The notes under the pieces are model-generated. The model had not been told where the DNA came from. It saw only the letters and a program-made list of their open reading frames with translations, and did not search any database. From positions 82,894 through 146,893 of the forward strand of contig CATNCF010000003.1 of assembly GCA_950097145.1 (NCBI GenBank): a DNA stretch of 64,000 bases. Direction: 5' to 3'. The position numbers and the translations under genes are program-made. Source of the stretch: an uncultured Lachnospiraceae bacterium. Lineage in GTDB: Bacteria; Bacillota; Clostridia; Lachnospirales; Lachnospiraceae. Below, piece by piece: positions 50,612-59,836 of this stretch. How positions within the stretch are numbered: the first letter of the stretch is position 1; each line of letters starts with the position of its first letter.

Positions 50612-51826
50612 ATGAAGAAAATTTTTTTAAAGAGCCTTGCAGTCATTTTAGTTCTGTGCAGCCTGTTTCCTATGGAGGCGGGCGCCACCCAGCAGAAGAT
50701 AGACAAGGTGCAGGAAGGAATCGAAGATTTAAAAGATCAGAAAAAAGAGGCTCAGCAGCAGGCAGATACTTTATCCAAGGAAGCCGGAGGGCTGGAAGGG
50801 GATCTTGCTGAATTCAATAACAGACTTGCAAAGGTAACAGCAGAATTGAATGAGACAGAGGAACAGCTTAAAATTACACGGCAGAATCTGAAAGATACCA
50901 GGAAAGCTTTGAAGAAGGCAAGGCAGAAAGAGACAAAACAATACCAGGCCATGAAAAAGCGTATTCGTTTTATGTATGAAATGGATCGGGAAAACATGCT
51001 TGAGGTGCTGCTGGGCGCTAAGAGCTTTGCGGATTTTCTGAATAAGGCAGAGTATTTTACCAGCATTCATCAGTACGACAGAGATATGCTGGATGAGTAT
51101 CGGAACACGAAGAAAGAAATCGCAGGAAAAAAGAAGGAACTGGACGAGCACGAGGATTCCCTTGCAAGCCTGCTGAATCAGCAGGAGAACAAGAAACAGG
51201 AAGTGAGTGCTTTGATTAATGATACTTCCCAGCATCTGGCGGCAGCAAAAAAGCAGCTTGCGGATGCCAGGGCAGATGTAGCAAAGTATGAAGAGAAAAT
51301 TGAGCAGCAGAAAGCCTATGAAGCAGAATTAGAAGCCCAGAAGGCAAAAGAGGATGCGAAGCGGTTAGAAGAAATCCGGCGCCAGGAAGAAGAAAATAAA
51401 AGAATTCAGAGCCAGAATCAAAGTCAGAATCAGAAGCAGGGGCAGAGCCAAAGCAAGAATGAAAATCAGAATCGGCCCGCAGTAAAGGCAGACGCATCTG
51501 ACGCAGCTCTTCTGGCAGCTTTAATCCAGTGCGAGGCAGGAGGAGAGAGCTATGAGGGCAAAATTGCTGTGGGATCTGTGGTTATGAACCGGGTGAGCAG
51601 CTCTCATTTTCCTAATACGGTGGCAGGGGTCATCTACCAGAGGGGACAGTTTTCACCAGTGGCCAGCGGAAGATTTGCATCTGTGCTTGCCAGCGGCGCC
51701 AATGCAAGCTGCACCCAGGCGGCACAGGAGGTGCTCGGGGGAAATATTACCAATAATTGTCTATATTTCAGGCGGAATGATGGCAGTATTCCCGGTACGG
51801 TAATTGGAAACCATGTTTTTTATTAA
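50612..51826 (+). CDS. secreted cell-wall hydrolase with coiled coil and SleB-type (Hydrolase_2) domain
   Basis: A predicted peptidoglycan hydrolase of 404 residues. A signal peptide (KSLAVILVLCSLFPMEAGA) is followed by a long coiled coil (~25-245) like that of PcsB/CwlO-type proteins (KVTAELNETEEQLKITRQNL), a Gln/Asn/Ser-rich linker (~265-290), and a C-terminal Hydrolase_2 domain with LLAALIQCEAGGESYEGKIA, the catalytic glutamate, and VMNRVSSSHFPNTVAGVIYQ. The domain is that of spore cortex enzyme SleB, but the coiled coil points to growth or division use. The ATG at 50612 has weak upstream site GGGGGC. It is monocistronic. Confidence 0.9.
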   Translation: MKKIFLKSLAVILVLCSLFPMEAGATQQKIDKVQEGIEDLKDQKKEAQQQADTLSKEAGGLEGDLAEFNNRLAKVTAELNETEEQLKITRQNLKDTRKALKKARQKETKQYQAMKKRIRFMYEMDRENMLEVLLGAKSFADFLNKAEYFTSIHQYDRDMLDEYRNTKKEIAGKKKELDEHEDSLASLLNQQENKKQEVSALINDTSQHLAAAKKQLADARADVAKYEEKIEQQKAYEAELEAQKAKEDAKRLEEIRRQEEENKRIQSQNQSQNQKQGQSQSKNENQNRPAVKADASDAALLAALIQCEAGGESYEGKIAVGSVVMNRVSSSHFPNTVAGVIYQRGQFSPVASGRFASVLASGANASCTQAAQEVLGGNITNNCLYFRRNDGSIPGTVIGNHVFY

Positions 51827-51947
51827 ATAGATTGCAAAAAAGAGGAAAATGTGATAGGATATTTTTAGTGAGGACTGAAAACATGGGACGGCAAGAAATC
51901 AAAGTGTATCTTGCAGGCATGATGGCGGTAGCCAGACCTGTTTTCCT

Positions 51948-51975
51948 TTTTTTTAACAAAAGATTGTTAAAAAAA
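51948..51975. repeat. AT-rich inverted repeat upstream of the butyrate operon
   Basis: TTTTTTTAACA-AAAGAT-TGTTAAAAAAA is a perfect 11-bp inverted repeat. It overlaps the candidate Rex site and could itself be a weak bidirectional terminator of the upstream gene. Confidence 0.55.
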
Positions 51976-51981
51976 TAACAT
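51964..51981. promoter_or_regulatory. candidate Rex (NADH/NAD+ sensor) operator
   Basis: TTGTTAAAAAAATAACAT matches the clostridial Rex motif TTGTTAA-N4-TTAACAA at 12 of 14 fixed bases. It lies 116 bp before thl. Rex is known to control butyrate genes in Clostridium; binding here is inferred. Confidence 0.5.
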
Positions 51982-52096
51982 ACAAAACAAACATATACAT
52001 TTTACAGCCAGTCAGACCAGTTTTCAGGATTCTGTTTCAGATCGGCGGACTGAATCGCTGACCAATGATAATAATAAGGTAAAGGAGAAGAAAAAA

Positions 52097-53278
52097 ATGG
52101 CAAAGAAAGTTGTTTTAGCAGGCGCATGCCGTACTGCAATCGGAACTATGGGTGGAGGATTAAGCACAACTCCGGCACCAGTGCTGGGCTCCATCGTAAT
52201 CAAAGAAGCATTGAACAGAGCTGGTGTTCCGGCAGATAAGGTAGATCATGTATATATGGGCTGTGTTATCCAGGCTGGTTTAGGACAGAACGTAGCGCGT
52301 CAGGCTTCCATCAAAGCCGGCCTGCCTATCGAGACCCCGGCAGTTACTGTGAATGTTGTATGCGGTTCCGGTTTGAACTGTGTAAATATGGCAGCACAGA
52401 TGATTCAGGCTGGCGATGCAGATATCGTTGTTGCAGGCGGTATGGAAAACATGTCTATGGCTCCTTATGCAGCAATGCAGGGACGCTACGGCTACAGAAT
52501 GAACAATGCCACATTGGTAGATACCATGGTAAACGATGCATTGTGGGATGCATTCAACCAGTATCATATGGGAATCACCGCTGAAAATGTAGCAGAAAAA
52601 TGGGGACTGACCAGAGAACAGTTAGACGAGTTTGCAGCAAGCTCCCAGCAGAAATGTGAGAAGGCCATTGCAGAAGGCAAGTTCAAAGATGAGATCGTTC
52701 CAGTTGAAGTAAAACAGAAGAAGAAAACCGTAATTGTAGATACAGACGAAGGACCGCGTCCCGGTACAACAGCAGAAGGTATTTCCAAACTGCGTCCGGC
52801 ATTTAAGCCAGACGGAATCGTAACTGCTGCAAATTCATCCGGAATTAACGACGGTGCGGCTGCAATCGTTGTTATGAGCGAAGAGAAGGCTCAGGAGTTG
52901 GGTGTGAAGCCAATGGCAACTTTCGTTGCAGGCGCACTTGGCGGTGTAGATCCTTCCATCATGGGTGTGGGACCTGTTGCTTCCACCAAGAAAGTATTTG
53001 AGAAGACTGGACTCTCCATCGGCGATATGGATCTGGTAGAGGCAAATGAGGCGTTTGCGGCACAGTCTCTTGCCGTTGCACATGATCTTGAGTTTGATAT
53101 GAGCAAAGTAAATGTAAACGGAGGAGCTATTGCGCTGGGACATCCAGTTGGTGCCAGCGGATGCCGTATCCTGGTAACACTGCTTCATGAAATGCAGAGA
53201 AGCGATGCAAAGAAAGGCCTTGCAACTCTGTGTATCGGCGGCGGTATGGGATGCTCAACCATCGTAGAGAGAGATTAA
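52097..53278 (+). CDS. thl: acetyl-CoA C-acetyltransferase (thiolase)
   Basis: Condenses two acetyl-CoA to acetoacetyl-CoA, the entry step to butyrate, 393 residues. The nucleophile cysteine is in [17 protein letters not shown], the histidine loop reads [20 protein letters not shown], and the second catalytic cysteine is near the end in [21 protein letters not shown] lies 11 bp before the ATG. It is the first gene of the thl-hbd-bcd-etfB-etfA cluster. A candidate Rex site lies upstream. A 40-nt stem-loop follows in the gap to hbd. Confidence 0.96.
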   Translation: MAKKVVLAGACRTAIGTMGGGLSTTPAPVLGSIVIKEALNRAGVPADKVDHVYMGCVIQAGLGQNVARQASIKAGLPIETPAVTVNVVCGSGLNCVNMAAQMIQAGDADIVVAGGMENMSMAPYAAMQGRYGYRMNNATLVDTMVNDALWDAFNQYHMGITAENVAEKWGLTREQLDEFAASSQQKCEKAIAEGKFKDEIVPVEVKQKKKTVIVDTDEGPRPGTTAEGISKLRPAFKPDGIVTAANSSGINDGAAAIVVMSEEKAQELGVKPMATFVAGALGGVDPSIMGVGPVASTKKVFEKTGLSIGDMDLVEANEAFAAQSLAVAHDLEFDMSKVNVNGGAIALGHPVGASGCRILVTLLHEMQRSDAKKGLATLCIGGGMGCSTIVERD

Positions 53279-53292
53279 TAGATGAAATGACA

Positions 53293-53333
53293 GGCGTGCG
53301 GATAGAACTGCTGCAAAAAGCAGTCTGCACGCC
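53293..53333 (+). promoter_or_regulatory. intercistronic stem-loop between thl and hbd
   Basis: GGCGTGC pairs with GCACGCC, and an inner ACTGCT with AGCAGT. No T run follows. It may protect the thl end of the mRNA or tune the thl:hbd ratio. Confidence 0.55.
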
Positions 53334-53388
53334 GCCGTCAAAATGCTGAAGTCGTTTTGGACAGTGATAAAATTTAAGGAGGATAATC

Positions 53389-54228
53389 ATGAAAGTAGGT
53401 ATTATTGGAGCAGGAACCATGGGTTCTGGAATTGCACAGGCATTTGCACAGACAGAAGGATACGAAGTATGCTTATGTGACATTAATGAGGAATTTGCAG
53501 CAAACGGCAAGAATAAGATTGCCAAAGGTTTTGAGAAGAGAATTGCCAAGGGTAAGATGGAGCAGGATAAGGCAGACGCTATTCTTGCTAAAATTACCAC
53601 AGGCACCAAGGAAATCTGCGGCGACTGCGATTTGATCGTAGAAGCAGCTCTGGAAGTTATGGACGTTAAAAAACAGACCTTTAAGGAGCTGCAGGATATC
53701 GTTAAGAAAGACTGTATGTTTGCAACGAATACTTCCTCTCTTTCCATCACAGAAATTGGCGCTGGCCTGGACAGACCGGTAATCGGAATGCATTTCTTTA
53801 ATCCTGCTCCTGTAATGAAGCTGATTGAGGTAATCAAAGGCGAGAACACACCGGATGATATGAAGGACAAGATTGTTGTAATTTCTAAAGAAATTGGCAA
53901 GACTCCGGTAGAAGTAAATGAAGCTGCCGGCTTTGTGGTAAACAGAATCCTGATCCCAATGATCAATGAAGCAGTTGGCATCTATGCAGATGGCGTTGCA
54001 AGCGTAGAAGGCATTGATACTGCAATGAAGCTGGGTGCAAACCACCCAATGGGACCTCTGGCTCTGGGAGACTTGGTTGGACTGGATATCTGCCTTGCCA
54101 TTATGAATGTATTGTATGATGAGACAGGCGATCCGAAATACCGTCCGCATCCATTGTTAAAGAAAATGGTTCGTGCAGGCAAACTGGGAATGAAGACCGG
54201 AATCGGTTTCTATGATTACAGCAAATAA
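53389..54228 (+). CDS. hbd: 3-hydroxybutyryl-CoA dehydrogenase
   Basis: Reduces acetoacetyl-CoA to 3-hydroxybutyryl-CoA with NAD(P)H, 279 residues. The dinucleotide loop is [20 protein letters not shown]; the catalytic histidine and its neighbours are in [19 protein letters not shown], followed by [17 protein letters not shown]. The length fits the short, non-fused class. AAGGAGG lies 8 bp before the ATG. It follows thl by 110 bp and precedes bcd by 48 bp. The crotonase that should act next is not in the cluster. Confidence 0.96.
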   Translation: MKVGIIGAGTMGSGIAQAFAQTEGYEVCLCDINEEFAANGKNKIAKGFEKRIAKGKMEQDKADAILAKITTGTKEICGDCDLIVEAALEVMDVKKQTFKELQDIVKKDCMFATNTSSLSITEIGAGLDRPVIGMHFFNPAPVMKLIEVIKGENTPDDMKDKIVVISKEIGKTPVEVNEAAGFVVNRILIPMINEAVGIYADGVASVEGIDTAMKLGANHPMGPLALGDLVGLDICLAIMNVLYDETGDPKYRPHPLLKKMVRAGKLGMKTGIGFYDYSK

Positions 54229-54276
54229 AAGAGTTGTATAACATATTAAATATAAAAAGTTTGGAGGAAAAATATC

Positions 54277-55431
54277 ATGGATTTTTCTTTAGATAAAAAA
54301 CATGAAATGGCGAGAACTCTTTTTAAAGAGTTTGCGGAAAACGAAGTAAAGCCTCTTGCACAGGAAGTCGATGAGACTGAGAAATTTCCAAGAGGAACAG
54401 TAGAAAAAATGCAGAAAATAGGATTCATGGGTATTCCAATTCCCAAGGAATACGGCGGACAGGGCTGTGATCCTCTGACCTATATTATGTGTGTGGAAGA
54501 GCTGTCTAAGGTGTGCGGCACCACTGGCGTTATTGTATCTGCACATACTTCTCTGTGCTGCGATCCAATTATGACTTATGGTACAGAAGAGCAGAAGCAG
54601 AAATATCTGGCTCCTCTTGCAAAGGGTGAAAAGCTGGGAGCTTTTGCACTGACTGAACCTGGAGCAGGTACCGATGCACAGGGCTGCCAGACCAAGGCTG
54701 TTTTAGACGGTGAGGAATGGATCTTAAACGGTTCTAAATGCTTCATTACCAACGGTAAAGAGGCAGATATCTATATCGTAATCGCTGTTACGGATGTGAA
54801 AGTAGATGCAAGAGGAAGAAAGAAAAAATCCTTCTCCGCATTTATTGTAGAAAAAGATACTCCTGGTTTTTCCTTTGGAACCAAGGAAAAGAAAATGGGT
54901 ATCCGCGGATCTGCTACATATGAACTGATTTTTGAAGACTGCAGAATTCCTAAAGACAATATCTTAGGACCTCAGGGCAAGGGATTCCCAATTGCGATGC
55001 ATACCTTAGACGGCGGACGTATCGGTATTGCGGCTCAGGCTCTGGGTATCGCAGAGGGAGCATTGGATGCAACTGTTGCTTACACGAAGGAGAGAAAGCA
55101 GTTCGGACGTTCCATCGCAGCTCAGCAGAATACACAGTTCCAGCTTGCAGATATGGCAGCTAAGATTGAAGCAGCTCAGATGCTGGTATACAAGGCGGCT
55201 ATGGCGAAAGCTACACAGAAGGTTTACTCCGTAGAGGCAGCAAAAGCGAAATTATTTGCGGCAGAGGTTGCTATGGAAGTAACTACCAAGTGCGTTCAGT
55301 TATTCGGTGGATACGGATATATCCGTGAGTACGACGTAGAGCGTATGATGCGTGACGCTAAGATTACAGAGATCTATGAAGGTACCTCTGAAGTTCAGCG
55401 TATGGTTATTTCCGGCGCATTGCTTAAGTAG
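54277..55431 (+). CDS. bcd: butyryl-CoA dehydrogenase
   Basis: Reduces crotonyl-CoA to butyryl-CoA with FAD, coupled to the electron-transferring flavoprotein encoded next, 384 residues. The acyl-CoA dehydrogenase plan is complete: N-terminal helices (EKFPRGTVEKMQKIGFMGIP), the flavin-binding ALTEPGAGTDAQGCQ, the segment GSKCFITNGKEADIYIV, and the catalytic glutamate in ITEIYEGTSEVQRMVISG. The organisation with etfB and etfA indicates electron bifurcation to ferredoxin. GGAGG lies 9 bp before the ATG. In this setting it is specific for short acyl-CoA. Confidence 0.95.
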   Translation: MDFSLDKKHEMARTLFKEFAENEVKPLAQEVDETEKFPRGTVEKMQKIGFMGIPIPKEYGGQGCDPLTYIMCVEELSKVCGTTGVIVSAHTSLCCDPIMTYGTEEQKQKYLAPLAKGEKLGAFALTEPGAGTDAQGCQTKAVLDGEEWILNGSKCFITNGKEADIYIVIAVTDVKVDARGRKKKSFSAFIVEKDTPGFSFGTKEKKMGIRGSATYELIFEDCRIPKDNILGPQGKGFPIAMHTLDGGRIGIAAQALGIAEGALDATVAYTKERKQFGRSIAAQQNTQFQLADMAAKIEAAQMLVYKAAMAKATQKVYSVEAAKAKLFAAEVAMEVTTKCVQLFGGYGYIREYDVERMMRDAKITEIYEGTSEVQRMVISGALLK

Positions 55432-55470
55432 CATGATTGAATAAAAATAAAACATAAGGAGTGAATTACC

Positions 55471-56256
55471 GTGAAAATCGTTGTATGTATAAAGCAGGTA
55501 CCAGATACCAAGGGCGGAGTTAAATTCAATCCAGACGGTACTCTGGACAGAGGTGCAATGCTTACTATCATGAATCCGGACGATAAAGCAGGTCTGGAAG
55601 CAGCATTGAGATTAAAAGAGCAGTATGGCGCAGAAGTTACTGTGCTCACCATGGGACTTCCCAAGGCAGATGAGGTACTCCGTGAAGCTATGGCAATGGG
55701 AGCTGACAAGGGAATTCTTGTAACAGACAGAGTATTGGGCGGAGCTGATACATGGGCTACTTCCACCACCATTGCAGGTGCAATCCGTAATCTGGAATAT
55801 GATCTGATCATAACCGGACGCCAGGCTATTGATGGCGATACCGCACAGGTTGGACCACAGATTTCTGAGCATTTGGACATTCCTGTTATTTCCTATGCAC
55901 AGGAGATTAAGATTGATGGAGATTATGTTGTTGTTCAGCGTCAGTATGAGGACAGATATCACGAATTAAAGGCTAAAATGCCTTGCCTGATTACTGCTCT
56001 TTCTGAGTTGAATGAGCCGCGTTATATGACACCAGGCGGAATCTTCGATGCCTATGACAAAGAAGTGACTGTATGGGGCAGAGCAGATCTGAAAGATGTA
56101 GACGACTCTGACCTGGGCTTAAAAGGCTCACCTACCAAGATTGCAAAGGCATCTGATAAGGTTAAGAAGGGTGCCGGAGAAAAGGTTGTTCCTGATACAG
56201 CAGAAGATGCAGTCAGCTATATTGTAGGAAAATTGAAAGAGAAGCACGTGATTTAA
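55471..56256 (+). CDS. etfB: electron transfer flavoprotein subunit beta
   Basis: The small subunit of the Etf complex that, with Bcd, couples butyryl-CoA formation to ferredoxin reduction, 261 residues. It starts KIVVCIKQVPDTKGGVKFNP and contains VTVLTMGLPKADEVLREAMA with the AMP/FAD site and DLIITGRQAIDGDTAQVGPQ, all EtfB hallmarks of the bifurcating clade. AAGGAG lies 8 bp before the GTG start (55471), the first codon after the binding site. It follows bcd by 39 bp and precedes etfA by 43 bp. Confidence 0.95.
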   Translation: MKIVVCIKQVPDTKGGVKFNPDGTLDRGAMLTIMNPDDKAGLEAALRLKEQYGAEVTVLTMGLPKADEVLREAMAMGADKGILVTDRVLGGADTWATSTTIAGAIRNLEYDLIITGRQAIDGDTAQVGPQISEHLDIPVISYAQEIKIDGDYVVVQRQYEDRYHELKAKMPCLITALSELNEPRYMTPGGIFDAYDKEVTVWGRADLKDVDDSDLGLKGSPTKIAKASDKVKKGAGEKVVPDTAEDAVSYIVGKLKEKHVI

Positions 56257-56299
56257 TAGATTGCGAACATCCGTAAAAATAAGGAAAGTGGTGAAAATA

Positions 56300-57346
56300 A
56301 TGGGTTTAGAAGCATATAAAGGAGTATATGTCTTTGCACAGCAGGTAGACAATGTATTAAGCGGAATTGCTTTTGAATTACTTGGCAAAGCAAAGGATTT
56401 GGCAAAAGATTTAGATACAGATGTAACAGCGGTACTGATTGGTTCCGGCGTGAAAGATCTGGCAGACCAGTTGGCAGAGTATGGCGCTGATAAAGTTATC
56501 GTTGTAGATGATCCAGAATTGAAAGAGTACAGAACAGAGCCTTATACACATGCGCTTGCTTCTGTTATCAACCAGTACAAACCAGAAATCATGCTGGTAG
56601 GCGCTACTGCAATCGGACGTGACTTAGGTCCCCGTGTTTCTGCAAGAGTGAAAACTGGTCTGACAGCAGACTGTACGGTATTGGAGATTGGCGATTTCCC
56701 ATTAAATCCAATACCAGGCAAGGAAGATGAGCAGAAGCACAATCAGCTTCTCATGACCCGTCCTGCATTTGGCGGCAATACCATTGCAACCATTGCATGT
56801 CCGGATAACCGTCCTCAGATGGCAACCGTACGTCCTGGCGTTATGCAGAAGATTGATCCAATCAAGGGTGCAAAGGCTGTTGTAGAAGAATACAATCCTG
56901 GATTTACTCCAGACAGTAAGTATGTGGAAATCTTAAATATCATCAAGTCTGTGAAAGAAACAGAAGATATTATGGAAGCTAAGATTCTGGTATCTGGCGG
57001 ACGTGGTGTTGGAAGCGCTGAGAATTTCCAGATGTTAAAAGATCTTGCAGCAGTCATCGGCGGAACCGTAAGCTGCTCCCGTGCAGTTGTTGAAAATGGC
57101 TGGCTGCCAGTAGATTTGCAGGTAGGACAGACAGGTAAGACCGTTCGTCCAAATGTATATTTTGCAATTGGTATCTCTGGAGCAATTCAGCATGTAGCTG
57201 GTATGGAAGAAGCTGATATTATTATCGCTGTCAACAAAGACGAGGATGCTCCAATCTTTGATGTAGCTGATTATGGTATTGTAGGAGATCTGAATAAGAT
57301 TGTTCCAGCTCTGACAGAAGCTTTAAAAGCTGAGTTAGCAGAATAA
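56300..57346 (+). CDS. etfA: electron transfer flavoprotein subunit alpha
   Basis: The large subunit of Etf, 348 residues. The N-terminal domain (YKGVYVFAQQVDNVLSGIAF) is followed by the FAD domain with ILVSGGRGVGSAENFQMLKD, VGQTGKTVRPNVYFAIGISG and HVAGMEEADIIIAVNKDEDA. The ATG at 56300 has GTGGTG upstream and fits the family start; an in-frame codon at 56261 would add 13 basic residues. It is the last gene of the butyrate operon and ends at a strong terminator. No crt or butyryl-CoA:acetate CoA-transferase gene follows. Confidence 0.95.
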   Translation: MGLEAYKGVYVFAQQVDNVLSGIAFELLGKAKDLAKDLDTDVTAVLIGSGVKDLADQLAEYGADKVIVVDDPELKEYRTEPYTHALASVINQYKPEIMLVGATAIGRDLGPRVSARVKTGLTADCTVLEIGDFPLNPIPGKEDEQKHNQLLMTRPAFGGNTIATIACPDNRPQMATVRPGVMQKIDPIKGAKAVVEEYNPGFTPDSKYVEILNIIKSVKETEDIMEAKILVSGGRGVGSAENFQMLKDLAAVIGGTVSCSRAVVENGWLPVDLQVGQTGKTVRPNVYFAIGISGAIQHVAGMEEADIIIAVNKDEDAPIFDVADYGIVGDLNKIVPALTEALKAELAE

Positions 57347-57359
57347 ATCATATAATGTG

Positions 57360-57402
57360 AAAAAAGCGCCTTTCTACTCATATGGTGGAAAGGCGCTTTT
57401 TT
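57360..57402 (+). terminator. intrinsic terminator of the butyrate operon
   Basis: AAAAAAGCGCCTTTC pairs perfectly with GAAAGGCGCTTTTTT around a 13-nt loop. Confidence 0.93.
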
Positions 57403-57406
57403 CATC

Positions 57407-57430
57407 AGGATTAGGGTGTTAAAAGGTCTG
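57407..57430. repeat. dispersed palindromic repeat, half copy
   Basis: GATTAGGGTGTTAAAAGGTCTG (57409-57430) differs at one base from the reverse complement of the right arm of the 26795-26853 repeat. The opposite arm is absent, so the element looks truncated. Confidence 0.75.
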
Positions 57431-57491
57431 AAATTCCCTTGCTATTTTTTGATAGATCGTGTATGATTTACGCGGGATTAGGAAAGGCTTC

Positions 57492-58130
57492 ATGGTACGG
57501 AATGGAAAGAGAGGAATTTTTGTGAAAAACAGAGAAAAAACAGGTACTGTTTATTTGGTGGAAATGGCATTGTTGGTTGCAATTATTTTAATTTTAGCAT
57601 TTACGCCTGTGGGATATATCCGCACATTGGGATTGGAGATTACCCTGATCGTGGTGCCGGTGGCGGTAGGAGCAGTGACTTTGGGGCCAAAGGCGGGAGC
57701 AGTTCTTGGAGGAATATTCGGAATTACCAGTTATATTCAGTGTTTCGGCATGAGTCCATTTGGAGCAATGCTGTTAAGCATTAATCCGCTGTTTACGTTT
57801 CTTGTCTGTGTACCCACCAGGATATTGATGGGATGGCTGACGGGCCTTTTCTATCAGGCATTTCTAAAGTGGGGGTCGTTGAAAAGAATATCGCTGCCCC
57901 TTGCGAATCTCTGCTGCCCGCTGCTGAATACGCTGTTTTTTATGGGAACATTGACAGTATTTTTTTATCAGAGTGATTATGTACAAGGAATAGCCGCGTC
58001 TTTGGGAGCCAAAAATCCGCTGGTGTTTATTCTGCTGTTTGTGGGCGTTAACGGATTGGTGGAAGCGGCAGCCTGCTTTGTAGTGGGAAGCGCTGTTTCC
58101 CAGGCTTTGAAAAAAGTTATCAGGCATTAG
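57492..58130 (+). CDS. ECF transporter S component
   Basis: A 212-residue membrane protein with five to six transmembrane helices, the substrate-binding subunit of an energy-coupling factor vitamin importer. After a basic start come VEMALLVAIILILAFTPVG, YIRTLGLEITLIVVPVAVGA and the characteristic loop LGPKAGAVLGGIFGITSY. The pattern resembles the pantothenate/thiamine S-component group (PanT-like), but the ligand is uncertain. The shared EcfA/EcfT genes are not here. Start is ambiguous: the ATG at 57492 has AGGA upstream, and a GTG at 57522 has GAGAGG 7 bp upstream and would give 202 residues. Confidence 0.82.
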   Translation: MVRNGKRGIFVKNREKTGTVYLVEMALLVAIILILAFTPVGYIRTLGLEITLIVVPVAVGAVTLGPKAGAVLGGIFGITSYIQCFGMSPFGAMLLSINPLFTFLVCVPTRILMGWLTGLFYQAFLKWGSLKRISLPLANLCCPLLNTLFFMGTLTVFFYQSDYVQGIAASLGAKNPLVFILLFVGVNGLVEAAACFVVGSAVSQALKKVIRH

Positions 58131-58220
58131 TCTGATATACAGTTGTTTTTTTATGTCCTGCGTGATAAAATAAGTACGATTGATACATTTAGAAAAGAAA
58201 CAGAAAAAGAGGAGGAAATT

Positions 58221-59762
58221 ATGAGTAAAAAACCAACGGTATTAATGATTCTGGATGGATTTGGCTTAAATGAAAAGCATGAGGGAAATGCTGTATATCA
58301 GGCAAAAACCCCAAATATTGACGGGTTGATGAAGGATTGTCCGTTTGTCAGAGGAAATGCCAGCGGCCTTGCAGTAGGGCTTCCTGACGGACAGATGGGT
58401 AATTCTGAGGTGGGACATTTGAATATGGGCGCCGGAAGAATTGTCTATCAGGAATTGACAAGAATTACCAAAGAGATCGAAGACGGTGAGTTTTTTAGAA
58501 ATGAAGCGCTGCTTGCAGGAATGAAAAATGTAAAGGAGAACAATTCCGCCTTGCATATGTACGGCCTTTTATCCGACGGAGGCGTACACAGCCATAATAC
58601 CCACGTATATGGGCTTCTGGAACTGGCCAGAAGAGAAGGCATTGAGAAAGTGTATGTGCACTGCTTTTTAGATGGACGCGATACAGCGCCTACTTCCGGC
58701 AAGGGATTTATGGAAGAGCTGGAGAGCAAGATGAAGGAAATTGGCGTAGGTGAGATTGCCACAGTTTCCGGGCGTTATTATGCCATGGACAGGGACAACC
58801 GCTGGGATCGTGTGGAGAAGGCTTACCGCGCCATTGCTGAGGGTGAAGGAAACCGTGCAGAAAATGCCGTGGAGGCAGTGGCTGCTTCTTATGCCCAGGA
58901 TATTACGGATGAATTCGTGGTGCCTACCGTTGTGGAACGGGACGGGAAACCAATTGCAACTGTAAATGACAAAGATACCATTATCTTCTTTAATTTCCGT
59001 CCAGACCGTGCAAGAGAGATTACAAGAACATTCTGTATGGATGAATTTGACGGCTTTGACCGGGGTGCAAGAAAGGATGTAACTTATGTGTGCTTTACAG
59101 AGTACGATGTGACTATACCCAATAAATCCATTGCGTTTCATAAGGTGGAATTGTCAAATACCTTTGGGCAGTTCCTGGCGGAAAACGGCAAGACCCAGGC
59201 GAGAATTGCAGAGACAGAGAAGTATGCGCACGTAACATTTTTCTTTAACGGAGGCGTGGAGGAACCCAATGAAGGGGAGGATCGTATATTGGTTAATTCT
59301 CCCAAAGTGGCGACTTATGATCTGAAACCAGAAATGAGTGCGTACGAGGTTTGCGATAAGCTGGTAGAAGCTATCAAATCTGATAAATATGATGTGATTA
59401 TCATCAACTTTGCCAATCCTGATATGGTGGGCCATACCGGGGTTGAAAAAGCGGCTATTGCAGCAGTGGAGGCTGTAGACACATGTGTGGGAAAAGCCGT
59501 GGCGGCATTGAAAGAAGTGGACGGGACTATGTTCCTGTGCGCAGACCATGGAAATGCAGAGCAGCTTATTGATTACAATACTGGGGAGAGCTTTACAGCG
59601 CATACCATCAACCCAGTTCCGTTTATCCTGATTAATTATGATGATACTTATACCTTGAGAGAGGGCGGCTGTCTGGCAGATATCGCTCCTACTTTGATTG
59701 AAATTATGGGTATGGAGCAGCCAGAAGAGATGACCGGAAAATCCCTGCTGGTAAAACGGTAA
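58221..59762 (+). CDS. gpmI: 2,3-bisphosphoglycerate-independent phosphoglycerate mutase
   Basis: Interconverts 3- and 2-phosphoglycerate in lower glycolysis using two manganese ions, 513 residues. The start VLMILDGFGLNEKHEGNAV, the catalytic serine in GQMGNSEVGHLNMGAGRIVY, the segment HCFLDGRDTAPTSG and the metal ligands in FANPDMVGHTGVEKAAI and LCADHGNAEQLID are present. I chose the ATG at 58221, with GAGGAGG 6 bp upstream; the frame extends upstream without a binding site. It is monocistronic and closes with a strong terminator. Confidence 0.96.
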   Translation: MSKKPTVLMILDGFGLNEKHEGNAVYQAKTPNIDGLMKDCPFVRGNASGLAVGLPDGQMGNSEVGHLNMGAGRIVYQELTRITKEIEDGEFFRNEALLAGMKNVKENNSALHMYGLLSDGGVHSHNTHVYGLLELARREGIEKVYVHCFLDGRDTAPTSGKGFMEELESKMKEIGVGEIATVSGRYYAMDRDNRWDRVEKAYRAIAEGEGNRAENAVEAVAASYAQDITDEFVVPTVVERDGKPIATVNDKDTIIFFNFRPDRAREITRTFCMDEFDGFDRGARKDVTYVCFTEYDVTIPNKSIAFHKVELSNTFGQFLAENGKTQARIAETEKYAHVTFFFNGGVEEPNEGEDRILVNSPKVATYDLKPEMSAYEVCDKLVEAIKSDKYDVIIINFANPDMVGHTGVEKAAIAAVEAVDTCVGKAVAALKEVDGTMFLCADHGNAEQLIDYNTGESFTAHTINPVPFILINYDDTYTLREGGCLADIAPTLIEIMGMEQPEEMTGKSLLVKR

Positions 59763-59777
59763 ATATAGTTGGAAGAA

Positions 59778-59807
59778 GAAGCTGTTTCTTAGAAACAGCT
59801 TCTTTTT
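59778..59807 (+). terminator. intrinsic terminator after gpmI
   Basis: GAAGCTGTTTC pairs perfectly with GAAACAGCTTC around a 3-nt loop and is followed by TTTTT. Confidence 0.93.
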
Positions 59808-59836
59808 ATGCAGGAAAACTTGAACTGAGGAAAATT

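Noticed and set aside
53127..53981. 284-codon open frame antisense to thl and hbd
   Set aside because: It is a shadow of strong codon bias in two certain genes; the product resembles no protein and it spans two genes and their gap.
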